This document shows, one piece after another, positions 20,640-30,294 of a stretch of 64,000 nucleotides of DNA (its first letter is position 1; every line of letters begins with the position of its first letter). Where the stretch lies: the NCBI RefSeq assembly GCF_013184745.1, contig NZ_JAATVU010000017.1:51556-115555 (forward strand). The letters run 5' to 3'. The translations under genes and the position numbers were made by a program. The DNA comes from Mangrovicoccus sp. HB161399 (lineage in GTDB: Bacteria > Pseudomonadota > Alphaproteobacteria > Rhodobacterales > Rhodobacteraceae). The notes beneath the pieces were generated by a model, which worked only from the letters and a program-made list of their open reading frames with translations, was not told where the DNA came from and searched no databases.

Positions 20640-21548
20640 TCAGCCCATCTTTTCGGAGGCGTACTCCCCCGGGGAAGCCGGGAAGACCACCGTGCGGTCG
20701 CCGTTGAGGAAGCTGCGGCCCTGGATATGCGCGTGGATCGCGCGGGCCAGCACCTGGGCCTCCACGTCGCGGCCGAGCGACACGTAGTCGGCCGCCGACT
20801 GCGCATGGGTCACACGGACGGTGTCCTGCTCGATGATCGGGCCCTCGTCGAGATCGGCGGTGACGTAATGCGCCGTCGCGCCAATCAGCCGGACGCCCTT
20901 CGCCCAGGCCTGCTTGTAGGGGTTCGCGCCCTTGAAGGAGGGCAGGAAGGAGTGGTGGATGTTGATAATCCGCCCCGACATCTTGCGGCACATCTCGTCC
21001 GACAGGATCTGCATGTAGCGCGCCAGCACGACCAGCTCGGCGCCGGTGCGCTCGACCACGCGCATGATCTCGGCCTCGGCCTCGGGCTTGTTTTCCTTCG
21101 TAACCTCGATGTGGTGGAAGGGGATATCGGCATTCACCACCTGCTTCTGGTAGTCGAGATGGTTGGAGATCACCGCGACGATTTCCACCGGAAGGGCGCC
21201 GATGCGGGCACGGTAGAGCAGGTCGTTCAGGCAATGGCCGAAGCGGCTGACCATGACCACGATCTTGGCCTTGCGGCGCGGATCGGGGAAGGCGGCATCC
21301 ATGCCGAAGCGCTCGGCCACGGGGGCGAAGCCTGTCTCGAGCGCCTCGGCCGAGGTCTCCGAGGGGGCGAGGAAGCCCAGCCGCATGAAGAAGCGGCCCG
21401 CATCGAGATCGGTGAATTGCGAGCTGTCCAGGATGTTGCAGCCGTGGTCGGCGAGATAGCCCGAAACGGCGGCGACGATGCCGGTGGTGGAGGGGCAGGA
21501 GACGGTCATGACGCGGGGGGTCATGGCGGCGGGGATGGCGGCGGACAT
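20640..21548 (-). CDS. purU: formyltetrahydrofolate deformylase
   Basis: A 302-residue enzyme with an N-terminal ACT domain (VSCPSTTGIVAAVSGYLADHGCNILDSSQF) and a C-terminal formyl-transferase domain containing NIHHSFLPSFKGANPYKQAW and the catalytic Asp of DLDEGPIIEQ. It hydrolyses 10-formyl-THF to THF and formate. In this setting it releases the C1 units that betaine and dimethylglycine demethylation load onto folate, rather than serving purine synthesis. ATG 21548 has GGAG upstream; the BCCT gene is divergent across 466 nt. Confidence 0.9.
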   Translation of the reverse strand: MSAAIPAAMTPRVMTVSCPSTTGIVAAVSGYLADHGCNILDSSQFTDLDAGRFFMRLGFLAPSETSAEALETGFAPVAERFGMDAAFPDPRRKAKIVVMVSRFGHCLNDLLYRARIGALPVEIVAVISNHLDYQKQVVNADIPFHHIEVTKENKPEAEAEIMRVVERTGAELVVLARYMQILSDEMCRKMSGRIINIHHSFLPSFKGANPYKQAWAKGVRLIGATAHYVTADLDEGPIIEQDTVRVTHAQSAADYVSLGRDVEAQVLARAIHAHIQGRSFLNGDRTVVFPASPGEYASEKMG

Positions 21549-22014
21549 GGGCACTCCGTCAGCATTCGGGCAGGGGCGCGGCAGTGCCGCCCTGCGGGGG
21601 GGTTGCGGGCCTTCCGGACATGCGCCGGACGCGTCCGGCAGGCGGGCGCAGCGGGCAGGCTGGGGAAGGGATGTGCTTCCCCGCGGCCCTCCTTGCGGAG
21701 GCGGCTTCCCCGGGGACCGCTGGACACTAGCCGCGGCCCGGCCGGCGCGATTGAACGAATGCGACAGCACGGTAGCAGAATTGCAACCGCGCCCTTCCTG
21801 CCCCCGCGGAAATTGAGCGCTGCGCAGGGCTCCGTCGCAAAGCTGCCCTGTGCCTGTCGCTAAGATCCTGCGCTTCCGCAGCGTCCGGGCGGTAACTGCC
21901 GCATCGGGCCGGCGCGCCCGCGGCACCGGAGCCGCGGCAAGCCGCCTCCCGACGGGAATCCCGGCCAACGGGATCCAGCACGCGGAAACCGCAGCCAGCA
22001 CAGGAGGTGCACCC
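21549..22014. promoter_or_regulatory. divergent control region between purU and the BCCT transporter
   Basis: A 466-nt gap with no credible gene; frames that run through it have unusual Arg/Pro-rich composition. It must contain both promoters and is a likely target for the GbdR-like regulator encoded nearby. I could not define a specific operator. The strong AGGAGG at 22002-22007 belongs to the transporter. Confidence 0.45.
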
Positions 22015-23664
22015 TTGACCTACACGCCAAGCCCGGACCTGACGGGCACGGACGGCGCCGCCGTTCCGGTCCCCGAAGGCCAGATCGACACGGACTACAC
22101 CATCGGCCAGGACAACATCGAGGGCTCGGTCGGTCCCATCGGCTTCGACATCCACAACCCGGTCTTCCTGATTTCCGCCGTCTCGGTCGTGGCCTTCGTG
22201 GCCTTCGCCCTGGCGCTGCCCGAAACCGCGGGGACGCTGTTCGGCGCGCTGTTCTCGGGCGTCACCACGGGATTCGACTGGTTCTTCCTTGGCGCTGCGG
22301 ACATTTTCGTGATCCTCTGCCTCGTGCTGATCCTCAGCCCCTATGGCAGCATCCGTCTCGGCGGACGCGAGGCGCGGCCCGATTTCAGCTATCCGGCGTG
22401 GTTCTCCATGCTCTTTGCCGCAGGCATGGGCATCGGCCTGATGTTCTACGGCGTCTCGGAGCCGCTGTCCCATTTCGGCTCGTCGCTGGGGGGCGCCTCC
22501 GTCGGCGCCGACGGCATCCGCACCGACTGGGCGCCGCTCGGCGCGGCAGGCAGCCAGGAAGAAGCCATCCGGCTCGGCATGGCGGCCTCGATCTTCCACT
22601 GGGCGCTGCATCCCTGGGCGATCTACGCCATCGTCGCGCTGAGCCTGGCCCTGTTCTCCTACAACAAGGGCCTGCCGCTGACGATCCGCTCGGCCTTCTA
22701 CCCGGTCTTCGGCGAGCGCGTCTGGGGCTGGCCCGGCCACGTCATCGACATCCTCGCGGTCTTCGCCACGCTCTTCGGCCTGGCCACCTCGCTGGGCCTC
22801 GGCGCGGCCCAGGCCAATGCCGGCTTCCACAAGCTCTTCGGCGTCCCGGTCGGCCCGGTGCCCCAGGTCATCCTGATCTGCGGCATCACCGCGATCGCGC
22901 TCTTCTCGGTTGTCCGCGGCCTCGAGGCCGGGGTGAAGCTGCTCTCCGAGATCAATATGGGCCTTGCCTTCGTCCTGCTGGCCTTCGTCCTGCTCGCGGG
23001 TCCGACGCTGTTCCTGCTGACCGATATCGGCGACTACCTGCTGGCCTACCTGCAATACCTGCCCGCGCTGTCGAACCCAGTCGGCCGCGAGGACGTGAAC
23101 TTCGCCCAGGGCTGGACCTCGTTCTACTGGGCGTGGTGGATCAGCTGGTCGCCCTTCGTCGGCATGTTCATCGCCCGCGTCAGCCGCGGCCGCACGGTGC
23201 GCGAATTCCTGGTCAGCGTCCTGCTGATTCCGTCGCTGGTCTGCGTGGTCTGGATGTCGATCTTCGGCGGCACCGCGATCAGCCAGGTGGTCCGCGACGG
23301 CTATGCCGGGGCGCAGTCGGCGGAACTTCCGCTGCAGCTCTTCGCGATGCTCGACGCGCTGCCGCTGGCCTCGGTCACCTCCTTCATCGGCATCGTGCTG
23401 GTGATCGTGTTCTTCGTGACCTCGTCGGACTCGGGGTCGCTGGTGATCGACACGATCACCTCCGGCGGCAAGGTCGATGCGCCGGTGCCCCAGCGGGTGT
23501 TCTGGTGCCTGTTCGAGGGCGTCATCGCCATCGTGCTGCTGCTCTCGGCCGGGGGCCTGAAGTCGCTGCAATCCATGGTGATCTCGACCGGCCTGCCCTT
23601 CACCGTGGTGCTGCTGGTGATGTGCATCGCGATCTGGCGCGGGCTCGCCTCCGAGCCGCGCTGA
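22015..23664 (+). CDS. BCCT-family betaine/choline/carnitine transporter
   Basis: A 549-residue, 12-helix transporter. It has the GMGIGLMFYGVSEPLSHF helix and the family signature in WAWWISWSPFVGMFIARVSRGRT, where the Trp cluster forms the aromatic box for trimethylammonium groups. TTG 22015 is preferred because a perfect AGGAGG lies 7 nt upstream; a longer reading from 21850 adds a non-hydrophobic, low-quality leader. Placement between purU and the GbdR-like gene points to glycine betaine or a betaine precursor as substrate. Sodium or proton coupling cannot be read from the sequence. Confidence 0.88.
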   Translation: MTYTPSPDLTGTDGAAVPVPEGQIDTDYTIGQDNIEGSVGPIGFDIHNPVFLISAVSVVAFVAFALALPETAGTLFGALFSGVTTGFDWFFLGAADIFVILCLVLILSPYGSIRLGGREARPDFSYPAWFSMLFAAGMGIGLMFYGVSEPLSHFGSSLGGASVGADGIRTDWAPLGAAGSQEEAIRLGMAASIFHWALHPWAIYAIVALSLALFSYNKGLPLTIRSAFYPVFGERVWGWPGHVIDILAVFATLFGLATSLGLGAAQANAGFHKLFGVPVGPVPQVILICGITAIALFSVVRGLEAGVKLLSEINMGLAFVLLAFVLLAGPTLFLLTDIGDYLLAYLQYLPALSNPVGREDVNFAQGWTSFYWAWWISWSPFVGMFIARVSRGRTVREFLVSVLLIPSLVCVVWMSIFGGTAISQVVRDGYAGAQSAELPLQLFAMLDALPLASVTSFIGIVLVIVFFVTSSDSGSLVIDTITSGGKVDAPVPQRVFWCLFEGVIAIVLLLSAGGLKSLQSMVISTGLPFTVVLLVMCIAIWRGLASEPR

Positions 23665-23694
23665 GCGCCCTGCCCCGGCGTTTCCGCGCCGGGG

Positions 23695-24735
23695 CTATTC
23701 CGCCGCGCTCCCGCGCCTGAGCGCATGGGGCGTGGTGTCGAACTGCTTGCGGAACATCCGGCTGAAATGCGAGGAATCGCAGAAGCCGCAATCCAGCGCG
23801 ATCTGCGCGATCGGCTTGTCGCCCGAGGTGATCTGGTGATGCGCCAGCGACAGCCGGATCTGCAGGAAGGCCGCCTGGGGCGAGATGTCCAGCGCCGTCC
23901 TGAAATGCCGCTCGATCTGCCGCTTGGAATGGCCAAGACGCTTTGCGATGTCGGTGATCGACAGCGGCGTGTCGATGTTCTGCTGCATCAAGAGCAGCGT
24001 GCGCAGCACCAGCGGATCCCGGGTCTTGAAATCCAGCGTGATCCCCGGCTGCGGCTTCTCCGGCTCCAGCGCCTCGTCGATGATCATGATGTGCAGGCTC
24101 TTGCTGGCCGCCGCGCGCCCGACATGCTTGTCCACCAGATAGGCCGCCAGATGCGCCGAACTCGCCCCGCCCGAACAGGTCAGCCGGTCGCGGTCGACGA
24201 CGAAGATCTGGTCGGCCACCGGGTCGAGCCCCTCGAACTGCTCGAGGAAATCGGCGTGATGGAACCAGCTCACGCAGCAGCGGTAGCCGTCGAGCAGCCC
24301 GGCATGGTGCAGCATGAAGGCGCCGGAGCAGATGCCGACAAGCGGCACGCCCTTTTCTGCCGCCTCGTGCAGGAATTTCTCGTAGGCCTGGCCGAGCCCG
24401 GGCATCTCGTCCATCAGCCCGCCGACCACGACGATGTAGTCGAATCGCGACGGATCGCCGAGCCGCTCCTTCGGCTGCACCGCGATGCCGCTGGAGGACA
24501 TCACCTGGTCCATGCTGTCCGACAGCACCGTCCAGTTGCACAGGATCGGCCGCGACCGGTCGCCTTCGTCGGCCGCAAGCCTCAGCACGTCCACGAAATT
24601 CGCGAAGGCGCAGAGCGTGAAGCGCCGCGCCAGGATGAACCCTACCGACAGGCGCGCGCCGTCGGCGCGGCGGCCCATGCGGTCCGAGGGCGTGCGGGTG
24701 GTGCGGCGGGCGATCTGGGGGGCTGTTTCGGGCAT
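23695..24735 (-). CDS. GlxA-family AraC regulator, GbdR-like
   Basis: A 346-residue regulator with an N-terminal DJ-1/PfpI-like domain (VVGGLMDEMPG, VGICSGAFMLHHAGLLDG) and a C-terminal AraC double helix-turn-helix (SITDIAKRLGHSKRQIERHFRTALDISPQAAFLQIRL ... ALDCGFCDSSHFSRMFRKQF). This architecture matches GbdR, the activator of betaine catabolism genes in pseudomonads, and its place among gbc, etf and dmg genes supports that role. ATG 24735 follows GGAGAGG. It is divergent from etfB across 228 nt. Confidence 0.82.
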   Translation of the reverse strand: MPETAPQIARRTTRTPSDRMGRRADGARLSVGFILARRFTLCAFANFVDVLRLAADEGDRSRPILCNWTVLSDSMDQVMSSSGIAVQPKERLGDPSRFDYIVVVGGLMDEMPGLGQAYEKFLHEAAEKGVPLVGICSGAFMLHHAGLLDGYRCCVSWFHHADFLEQFEGLDPVADQIFVVDRDRLTCSGGASSAHLAAYLVDKHVGRAAASKSLHIMIIDEALEPEKPQPGITLDFKTRDPLVLRTLLLMQQNIDTPLSITDIAKRLGHSKRQIERHFRTALDISPQAAFLQIRLSLAHHQITSGDKPIAQIALDCGFCDSSHFSRMFRKQFDTTPHALRRGSAAE

Positions 24736-24963
24736 GGCGCCTCTCCGTCCGGAGATTCTGGTCGGGCTGTCGTAGCGGTTTTCCCGGCCCGTCGCAATCG
24801 TCCTATTCTGCGGCGCGCCCGTATTGCATGACTCTCCCTCATGAAAGCGCCTCCGGTCAGACAGGGCGCGCGGAAGAACGGCGGCACGGCAACCGGCACG
24901 GTTCGGGGCTTGTCGCGGAAACAACAGGATTTCCGCCCGAGGGCGGCGAAAAGAGGGCGAGAC

Positions 24964-25713
24964 ATGAAGGTTCTGGTGCCTGTCAAGCGCGTGGTCGACC
25001 ACAACGTCAAGATCCGGGTGAAAGCCGACGGATCCGGGGTCGATCTGGCCAACGTCAAGATGTCGATGAACCCGTTCGACGAGATCGCCGTCGAAGAGGC
25101 CGTCCGCCTGAAGGAAGCCGGCACCGCCACCGAGATCGTCGCGGTTTCCGTCGGCCCGGCCCAGGCGCAGGACGTGCTGCGCACCGCGCTGGCCATGGGC
25201 GCCGACCGTGCCATCCTGATCGTCACCGACGGCCCGGTGGAGCCGCTGGCCGTCGCAAAGCTCCTTGCCGCCGTGACCCGCGAGGAGGCCCCCGGCCTCG
25301 TCATCCTCGGCAAGCAGGCGATCGACGACGACTGCAACCAGACCGGCCAGATGCTCTCGGCGCTGCTGGGCTGGAGCCAGGGCACCTTCGCCTCGAAGGT
25401 CGAGATTGCGGGCGAACGGGCGAAAGTCACCCGCGAGGTCGATGGCGGCCTGCAGGCGATCGACATCGCGCTCCCGGCCGTCGTCACCGCCGACCTGCGC
25501 CTCAACGAGCCGCGCTATGCCTCGCTGCCGAACATCATGAAGGCGAAGAAGAAGCCGCTCGACCAGAAGACCCCCGCCGATTTCGGCGTCGAGACCGCCC
25601 CGCGCCTGAAGCTGCTGCGCGTCGAGGAGCCCGCCGGCCGCGCCGCGGGCGTCAAGGTCGGCTCGGTCGCCGAGCTGCTCGACAAGCTGCGCAACGAAGC
25701 CGCCGTCATCTGA
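24964..25713 (+). CDS. etfB: electron transfer flavoprotein, beta subunit
   Basis: A 249-residue protein beginning [20 protein letters not shown], with the AMP-binding and docking-loop region [19 protein letters not shown] typical of EtfB. With EtfA it carries electrons from FAD dehydrogenases to ETF:quinone oxidoreductase. This copy is adjacent to a dimethylglycine dehydrogenase-type gene and is probably dedicated to it. ATG 24964 follows GAGGGCGAG. etfA starts 16 nt after its stop. Confidence 0.93.
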   Translation: MKVLVPVKRVVDHNVKIRVKADGSGVDLANVKMSMNPFDEIAVEEAVRLKEAGTATEIVAVSVGPAQAQDVLRTALAMGADRAILIVTDGPVEPLAVAKLLAAVTREEAPGLVILGKQAIDDDCNQTGQMLSALLGWSQGTFASKVEIAGERAKVTREVDGGLQAIDIALPAVVTADLRLNEPRYASLPNIMKAKKKPLDQKTPADFGVETAPRLKLLRVEEPAGRAAGVKVGSVAELLDKLRNEAAVI

Positions 25714-25729
25714 TCCCGGAGAGACCTAC

Positions 25730-26662
25730 ATGGCCATCCTGCTTTTCGCCGACCACGACAACGCCACCCTCTCCGATCCGACCCTGCGCGCGCTGACCGC
25801 CGCCGCGCTGATCGGCGGCGAGATCGACATCCTCGTCGCGGGCAAGGGCGCCTCCGCCGCTGCCTCCGCCGCCGCTGCCCTGCCGGGCGTACGCGCCGTG
25901 ATCCTCGCGGAATCCGAGGCGCTGGAGCACCGCCTGGCCGAAGCCTCCGCCGCGCTGATCCAACCGCTGATGGCAGGCTACGACACGCTGATCGCCCCGG
26001 CGACCACCACCGGCAAGAACGTCCTGCCGCGCGTCGCCGCGCTGCTCGACGTCATGCAGGTGTCGGAAATCACCGAGGTCGTCGGCCCGGCCACCTTCAA
26101 GCGTCCGATCTATGCGGGCAACGCGATCGAAGTCGTGGAAGCCACCGACGCCAAGCGCGTCGTCACCGTCCGCACCGCCAGCTTCGACGCCGCCCAGCCG
26201 GGCGCGGGCGCCGCGCCGGTCAATACCGTGGACGCAGCCGATGCAGGCGAGCTGTCGCGCTTCGTCGAGAACATCCTCTCCGCTTCGGACCGTCCGGAAC
26301 TGGGCTCGGCCAAGATCATCGTCTCCGGCGGCCGCGCGCTCGGCTCGGACGAAAGGTTCCGCGCCACCCTGTCGCCGGTGGCCGACAAGCTCGGCGCCGC
26401 CGTCGGGGCCTCGCGCGCCGCGGTCGACTCCGGCTACGCGCCGAACGACCTGCAGGTCGGCCAGACCGGCAAGGTCGTGGCCCCCGAGCTCTACATCGCC
26501 TGCGGCATCTCGGGCGCGATCCAGCACCTTGCCGGCATGAAGGACTCCAAGGTGATCGTGGCGATCAACACCGACGAGGAAGCGCCGATCTTCCAGGTCG
26601 CCGATTACGGGCTGGTGGGCGACCTCTTCGAGGTCCTGCCGCAGCTCGAAGCCGCGCTCTGA
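25730..26662 (+). CDS. etfA: electron transfer flavoprotein, alpha subunit
   Basis: A 310-residue EtfA. The C-terminal FAD-binding part is intact ([51 protein letters not shown], read in short pieces along residues 245-295), and an SGGRALGS motif lies near residue 205. It is the second gene of the etfB-etfA-folD run, separated by 16 and 11 nt. The function is cytoplasmic electron transfer in complex with EtfB. Confidence 0.94.
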   Translation: MAILLFADHDNATLSDPTLRALTAAALIGGEIDILVAGKGASAAASAAAALPGVRAVILAESEALEHRLAEASAALIQPLMAGYDTLIAPATTTGKNVLPRVAALLDVMQVSEITEVVGPATFKRPIYAGNAIEVVEATDAKRVVTVRTASFDAAQPGAGAAPVNTVDAADAGELSRFVENILSASDRPELGSAKIIVSGGRALGSDERFRATLSPVADKLGAAVGASRAAVDSGYAPNDLQVGQTGKVVAPELYIACGISGAIQHLAGMKDSKVIVAINTDEEAPIFQVADYGLVGDLFEVLPQLEAAL

Positions 26663-26673
26663 AAGGGACAGCG

Positions 26674-27555
26674 ATGACCGCACAGATCATCGACGGCAAG
26701 GCCCACGCGGCCGGCCTCGGCACCCGGATCGCCGCCGCCGCGGAAACCTTCGGCACGCAGACCGGGCGCAAGCCCGGCCTCGCCGTGGTTCTGGTCGGCA
26801 CCGATCCGGCCAGCGAGATCTATGTCCGCTCCAAGGGCCGCATGGCCCGCAAGCTGGGCATGGAAAGCTTCGAGCACGTGCTGCCCGAGGACACCGCGCA
26901 GGAGGACCTGCTGGACCTCGTCGACCGGCTCAATGCCGACGGGACCGTCGACGGCATCCTGGTGCAGCTGCCCCTGCCCGGCCATCTCGACAGCCTCGCG
27001 GTGATCGAGGCGATCGACCCTGCGAAGGACGTGGACGGGCTGCATCCGGCCTCGGCCGGCGCGCTGGTCTCGGGGCTTCCCGGCCTCGTCTCCTGCACCC
27101 CGCTGGGCTGCCTGATGCTGCTGAAGGAAACCCTCGGCAACCTCTCCGGCCTCGACGCCATCGTCATCGGCCGCTCGATCCTGGTCGGCAAGCCGATGGC
27201 GCAGCTGCTGCTCGGCGAAAGCTGCACGGTGACCATGGCGCATTCGCGCACCAGGGATCTGGCCGAGAAGGTCGGGCGCGCCGATATCGTCGTCGCCGCC
27301 GTCGGCCAGGCGGAGATGGTCAAGGGCGAATGGATCAAGCCGGGCGCGACCGTCATCGATGTCGGCACCAGCCGGGTGATGCGCGACGGCCAGACGCTGC
27401 TGAAGGGCGATGTCGATTTCGAGGGCGCCTCCACCCGCGCCCGCGCGATCACGCCGGTTCCCGGCGGCGTCGGCCCGATGACCATCATGACGCTGATGCA
27501 CAACACGGCGCTCGCCGCCTTCCGCCGCGCGGGACTGCCCGCGCCGGAACTCTGA
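26674..27555 (+). CDS. folD: methylenetetrahydrofolate dehydrogenase / cyclohydrolase
   Basis: A 293-residue bifunctional enzyme that converts 5,10-methylene-THF to 10-formyl-THF. Family motifs are intact: the catalytic Lys in [35 protein letters not shown] and [10 protein letters not shown]. It follows etfA by 11 nt, so it is in the same operon. Here it links methylene-THF from dimethylglycine and sarcosine oxidation to PurU-mediated formate release. Confidence 0.94.
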   Translation: MTAQIIDGKAHAAGLGTRIAAAAETFGTQTGRKPGLAVVLVGTDPASEIYVRSKGRMARKLGMESFEHVLPEDTAQEDLLDLVDRLNADGTVDGILVQLPLPGHLDSLAVIEAIDPAKDVDGLHPASAGALVSGLPGLVSCTPLGCLMLLKETLGNLSGLDAIVIGRSILVGKPMAQLLLGESCTVTMAHSRTRDLAEKVGRADIVVAAVGQAEMVKGEWIKPGATVIDVGTSRVMRDGQTLLKGDVDFEGASTRARAITPVPGGVGPMTIMTLMHNTALAAFRRAGLPAPEL

Positions 27556-27595
27556 CATGGCCGGGCTGCCACGTCCCCCGCAGCCCGGACCGACC

Positions 27596-27624
27596 CCCGC
27601 GCGGAGCCCCCTGCTCCGCGCGGG
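27596..27624 (+). terminator. strong hairpin between folD and the dimethylglycine dehydrogenase gene
   Basis: A perfect 12-bp GC stem (CCCGCGCGGAGC / GCTCCGCGCGGG) with a CCCCT loop sits 41 nt after the folD stop and 92 nt before the next start. It is followed by AAAAAC, not a T-run. It may end or attenuate the etfBA-folD transcript, or protect mRNA ends. Confidence 0.5.
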
Positions 27625-27716
27625 AAAAACCGTTTCAAGGGCCGCAAAGGCCGTTGTCCGCAACCCCCGCCGCATGCTGAAACTGGCTGGCACACCCGCG
27701 TAGAAGGAATTCTCCA

Positions 27717-30278
27717 ATGGCAGCTTTCCCGGAAAGAGCCAAAGTCGTCATCGTCGGCCTCGGCGGCATCGTCGGCGCCTCGGTCGCGCATCACCTGATC
27801 GAGCGCGGCTGGGACGACATCGTCGGCATCGACAAGTCGGCCATCCCGACCGATATCGGCTCCACCGGCCACGCGTCGGATTTCTGCTACGTGACCAGCC
27901 ACGACCTGCTCAGCACCTGGTCCTCGATGTACTCTGTCGATTTCTACGAGAAGATGGGCCATTACAGCCGCATCGGCGGGCTCGAAGTCGCGCGCGTCGG
28001 CGATGACGAGCGCCTCGAGGAGCTGAAGCGCCGCTGCGACTCGGGCCGCGCCTTCGGCACCCGCGTGAAGATGATCACCGCCGCCGAGGCCAAGGAGAAG
28101 TTCCCGCTTCTCGAAGAGGACCAGATCCAGGCCGCGATGTGGGACCCGGATGCGGGCCTTGTCGTGCCGCGCTCGCAGACCGTCGCAGGCAAGCTGGTCG
28201 ATGCCGGCGAAAAGTCCGGCAAGCTGCGCGCCTTCGCCAATACCCCGGCGCTGGAGCTGATCCAGGAAAACGGCCGCGTCGTGGGCGTGAAGACCCATCG
28301 CGGCACCATCATGGCCGACCATGTCGTGGTCTGCGCCGGCCTCTGGGGCCGCCTGATCGCCGGCATGGTGGGCGAGGACCTGCCGGTCATGCCCGTCGAC
28401 CACCCGCTGACCTTCTTCGGTCCGTATGACGAATTCGCGGGCACCGGCCTGGAAATCGGCCGTCCGCTGCTGCGCGACCAGGGCAACTCCGCCTACATGC
28501 GCGACACCGGCGACCCCGCCACCACCGAAGGCGGCCAGATGGAATGGGGCTACTACTACGAGAACGAGCCGCGGATGGTGCATCCGCGCGACATTCTCGA
28601 GAAGGGCCAGGCCCGTCTCGGGCCGTCGATGCGCGACCTCGTGCTGGAGGACGTCATCGAGCCCCTCGAACGCGCGATGGAGCTGACCCCGATCCTGGCG
28701 GAGCTCGGCTTCAACGAGAGCCATTCCTTCAACGGCCTGCTGCAGACCACCACCGATGGCGGCCCCTCGATGGGCGAAAGCCGCAAGGTGCGCGGCCTGT
28801 GGTACGCGGTCGCGATCTGGGTCAAGGACGCGCCCGGCATGGCCAAGCTCATCGCCGACTGGATGACCGACGGGCGCACCCATATCGACCACAACCGGAT
28901 CGACTATTCGCGCTTCTCCGACTTCCAGCTCGACGAGCAGTTCATCGCGGACCGCTGCTGGGAGACCGCGAAGAAGATCTACAACCCGCCGGTCCATGTC
29001 CGCGAACCCTTCTCCAAGGGCCGGGGCGTCCGCCGTTCGCCCTTCTACGAGCGCGAGGTCGAACTCGGCGGCTATTTCATGGAACTCGGCGGCTGGGAGC
29101 GCGCGCATGGCTATGCCGCGAACGAGCACCTGCTGGAGAAATACGCCGACCAGGTGCCGGTGCGCGAGGCCGAGTGGGACAACCGCCATTTCTGGCGCGT
29201 CTCCAACGCCGAGCAGCTGGAGATGTCCGCGGATTGCGGCCTGATCAACCTGTCGCATTTCCACATGACCGACATTTCCGGCCCGGACCATGTCGAGCTG
29301 ATGGAATGGCTCTGCGCGGCCAAGATCGGCGGCGACGCCAATATCGGCAAGGGCATCTACACCCACATGCTCGATGACGAGGGCATGGTGCGGGCGGACT
29401 TCACCGTCTTCCGCATGGCGGACCGCTGCCGCCTGGTGAACGGCGCCGATGCCGGCCCGCGCGACCTGATCTACATGCGCCGCGTGGCGCAGGACCGCGG
29501 CCTCGACGTCACCATCGAGGAAACGACCGAGAAGTTCACCACCATCGGCATCTGGGGCCCGAATGCCCGCGAGAACCTGAAAAAGGTCGTCGCGGATCCG
29601 GAAGCCCTGAACGTCGAGAACTTCCCCTTCGCGGCCATCCGCCCGATCGAGATTGCGGGCAAGACGGTCACAGCCTTCCGCATCTCCTATGTCGGCGAGC
29701 AGGGCTGGGAACTGCACATGGCCTATGAGGACGGCCTCGCCGTCTGGGACGCGCTGCGCTCCACCGGGGTGATGGCGGTCGGCGTGGAGACCTATGCCAA
29801 CTCCCGCCGCCTGGAGAAGTCGCTCCGCCTGCAGAACGCGGATCTCATCACCCAGTACAACCTGATGGAAGCCGATCTGGCGCGTCCGAAGGTGAAAGAG
29901 GCCGATTTCCGCGGCAAGGCCAAGCATGTCGAGTACAAGGCGCGCGAGCACCAGCCGGCGATGCTCTGCACGCTGGTGATGACCGAGAACACCGACCGGA
30001 ACGGCGTGAAGCGCTATCCGAACACCACCATGCCGGTGATGGATCCGGACACCGGTTCGATCCTGACCGACAGCGAAGGCCGCCGCTCATACACGACCTC
30101 GGTCTGCTACGGCCCCACCGTCGGCAAGAACATCGCGCTGGCCTATCTGCCCTGGGACTACTGCCAGGTGGGGCGCAAGCTGAACGTCACCTATTTCGAC
30201 GAGACCTACCCGGTCGAGGTCGCAGGCGTCGGCTATGCCCCGCTCTACGATCCGGAAAACGCCAAGCCGCGCAGCTGA
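27717..30278 (+). CDS. dimethylglycine dehydrogenase-type FAD/folate flavoprotein
   Basis: An 853-residue fusion. It has an N-terminal D-amino-acid-oxidase-like FAD domain with VIVGLGGIVGASVAHHLIERG and a STGHASDF loop whose His could carry covalent FAD, a central FAO_M region, and C-terminal GcvT-type folate domains from about residue 430. It removes methyl groups from dimethylglycine (or sarcosine) as methylene-THF and reduces ETF. The preceding etfBA-folD genes and nearby gbcAB favour dimethylglycine, but sarcosine cannot be excluded by sequence alone. AAGGAATTCTCC precedes the ATG. Confidence 0.82.
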   Translation: MAAFPERAKVVIVGLGGIVGASVAHHLIERGWDDIVGIDKSAIPTDIGSTGHASDFCYVTSHDLLSTWSSMYSVDFYEKMGHYSRIGGLEVARVGDDERLEELKRRCDSGRAFGTRVKMITAAEAKEKFPLLEEDQIQAAMWDPDAGLVVPRSQTVAGKLVDAGEKSGKLRAFANTPALELIQENGRVVGVKTHRGTIMADHVVVCAGLWGRLIAGMVGEDLPVMPVDHPLTFFGPYDEFAGTGLEIGRPLLRDQGNSAYMRDTGDPATTEGGQMEWGYYYENEPRMVHPRDILEKGQARLGPSMRDLVLEDVIEPLERAMELTPILAELGFNESHSFNGLLQTTTDGGPSMGESRKVRGLWYAVAIWVKDAPGMAKLIADWMTDGRTHIDHNRIDYSRFSDFQLDEQFIADRCWETAKKIYNPPVHVREPFSKGRGVRRSPFYEREVELGGYFMELGGWERAHGYAANEHLLEKYADQVPVREAEWDNRHFWRVSNAEQLEMSADCGLINLSHFHMTDISGPDHVELMEWLCAAKIGGDANIGKGIYTHMLDDEGMVRADFTVFRMADRCRLVNGADAGPRDLIYMRRVAQDRGLDVTIEETTEKFTTIGIWGPNARENLKKVVADPEALNVENFPFAAIRPIEIAGKTVTAFRISYVGEQGWELHMAYEDGLAVWDALRSTGVMAVGVETYANSRRLEKSLRLQNADLITQYNLMEADLARPKVKEADFRGKAKHVEYKAREHQPAMLCTLVMTENTDRNGVKRYPNTTMPVMDPDTGSILTDSEGRRSYTTSVCYGPTVGKNIALAYLPWDYCQVGRKLNVTYFDETYPVEVAGVGYAPLYDPENAKPRS

Positions 30279-30294
30279 TCCCGGCCGGGACGGG

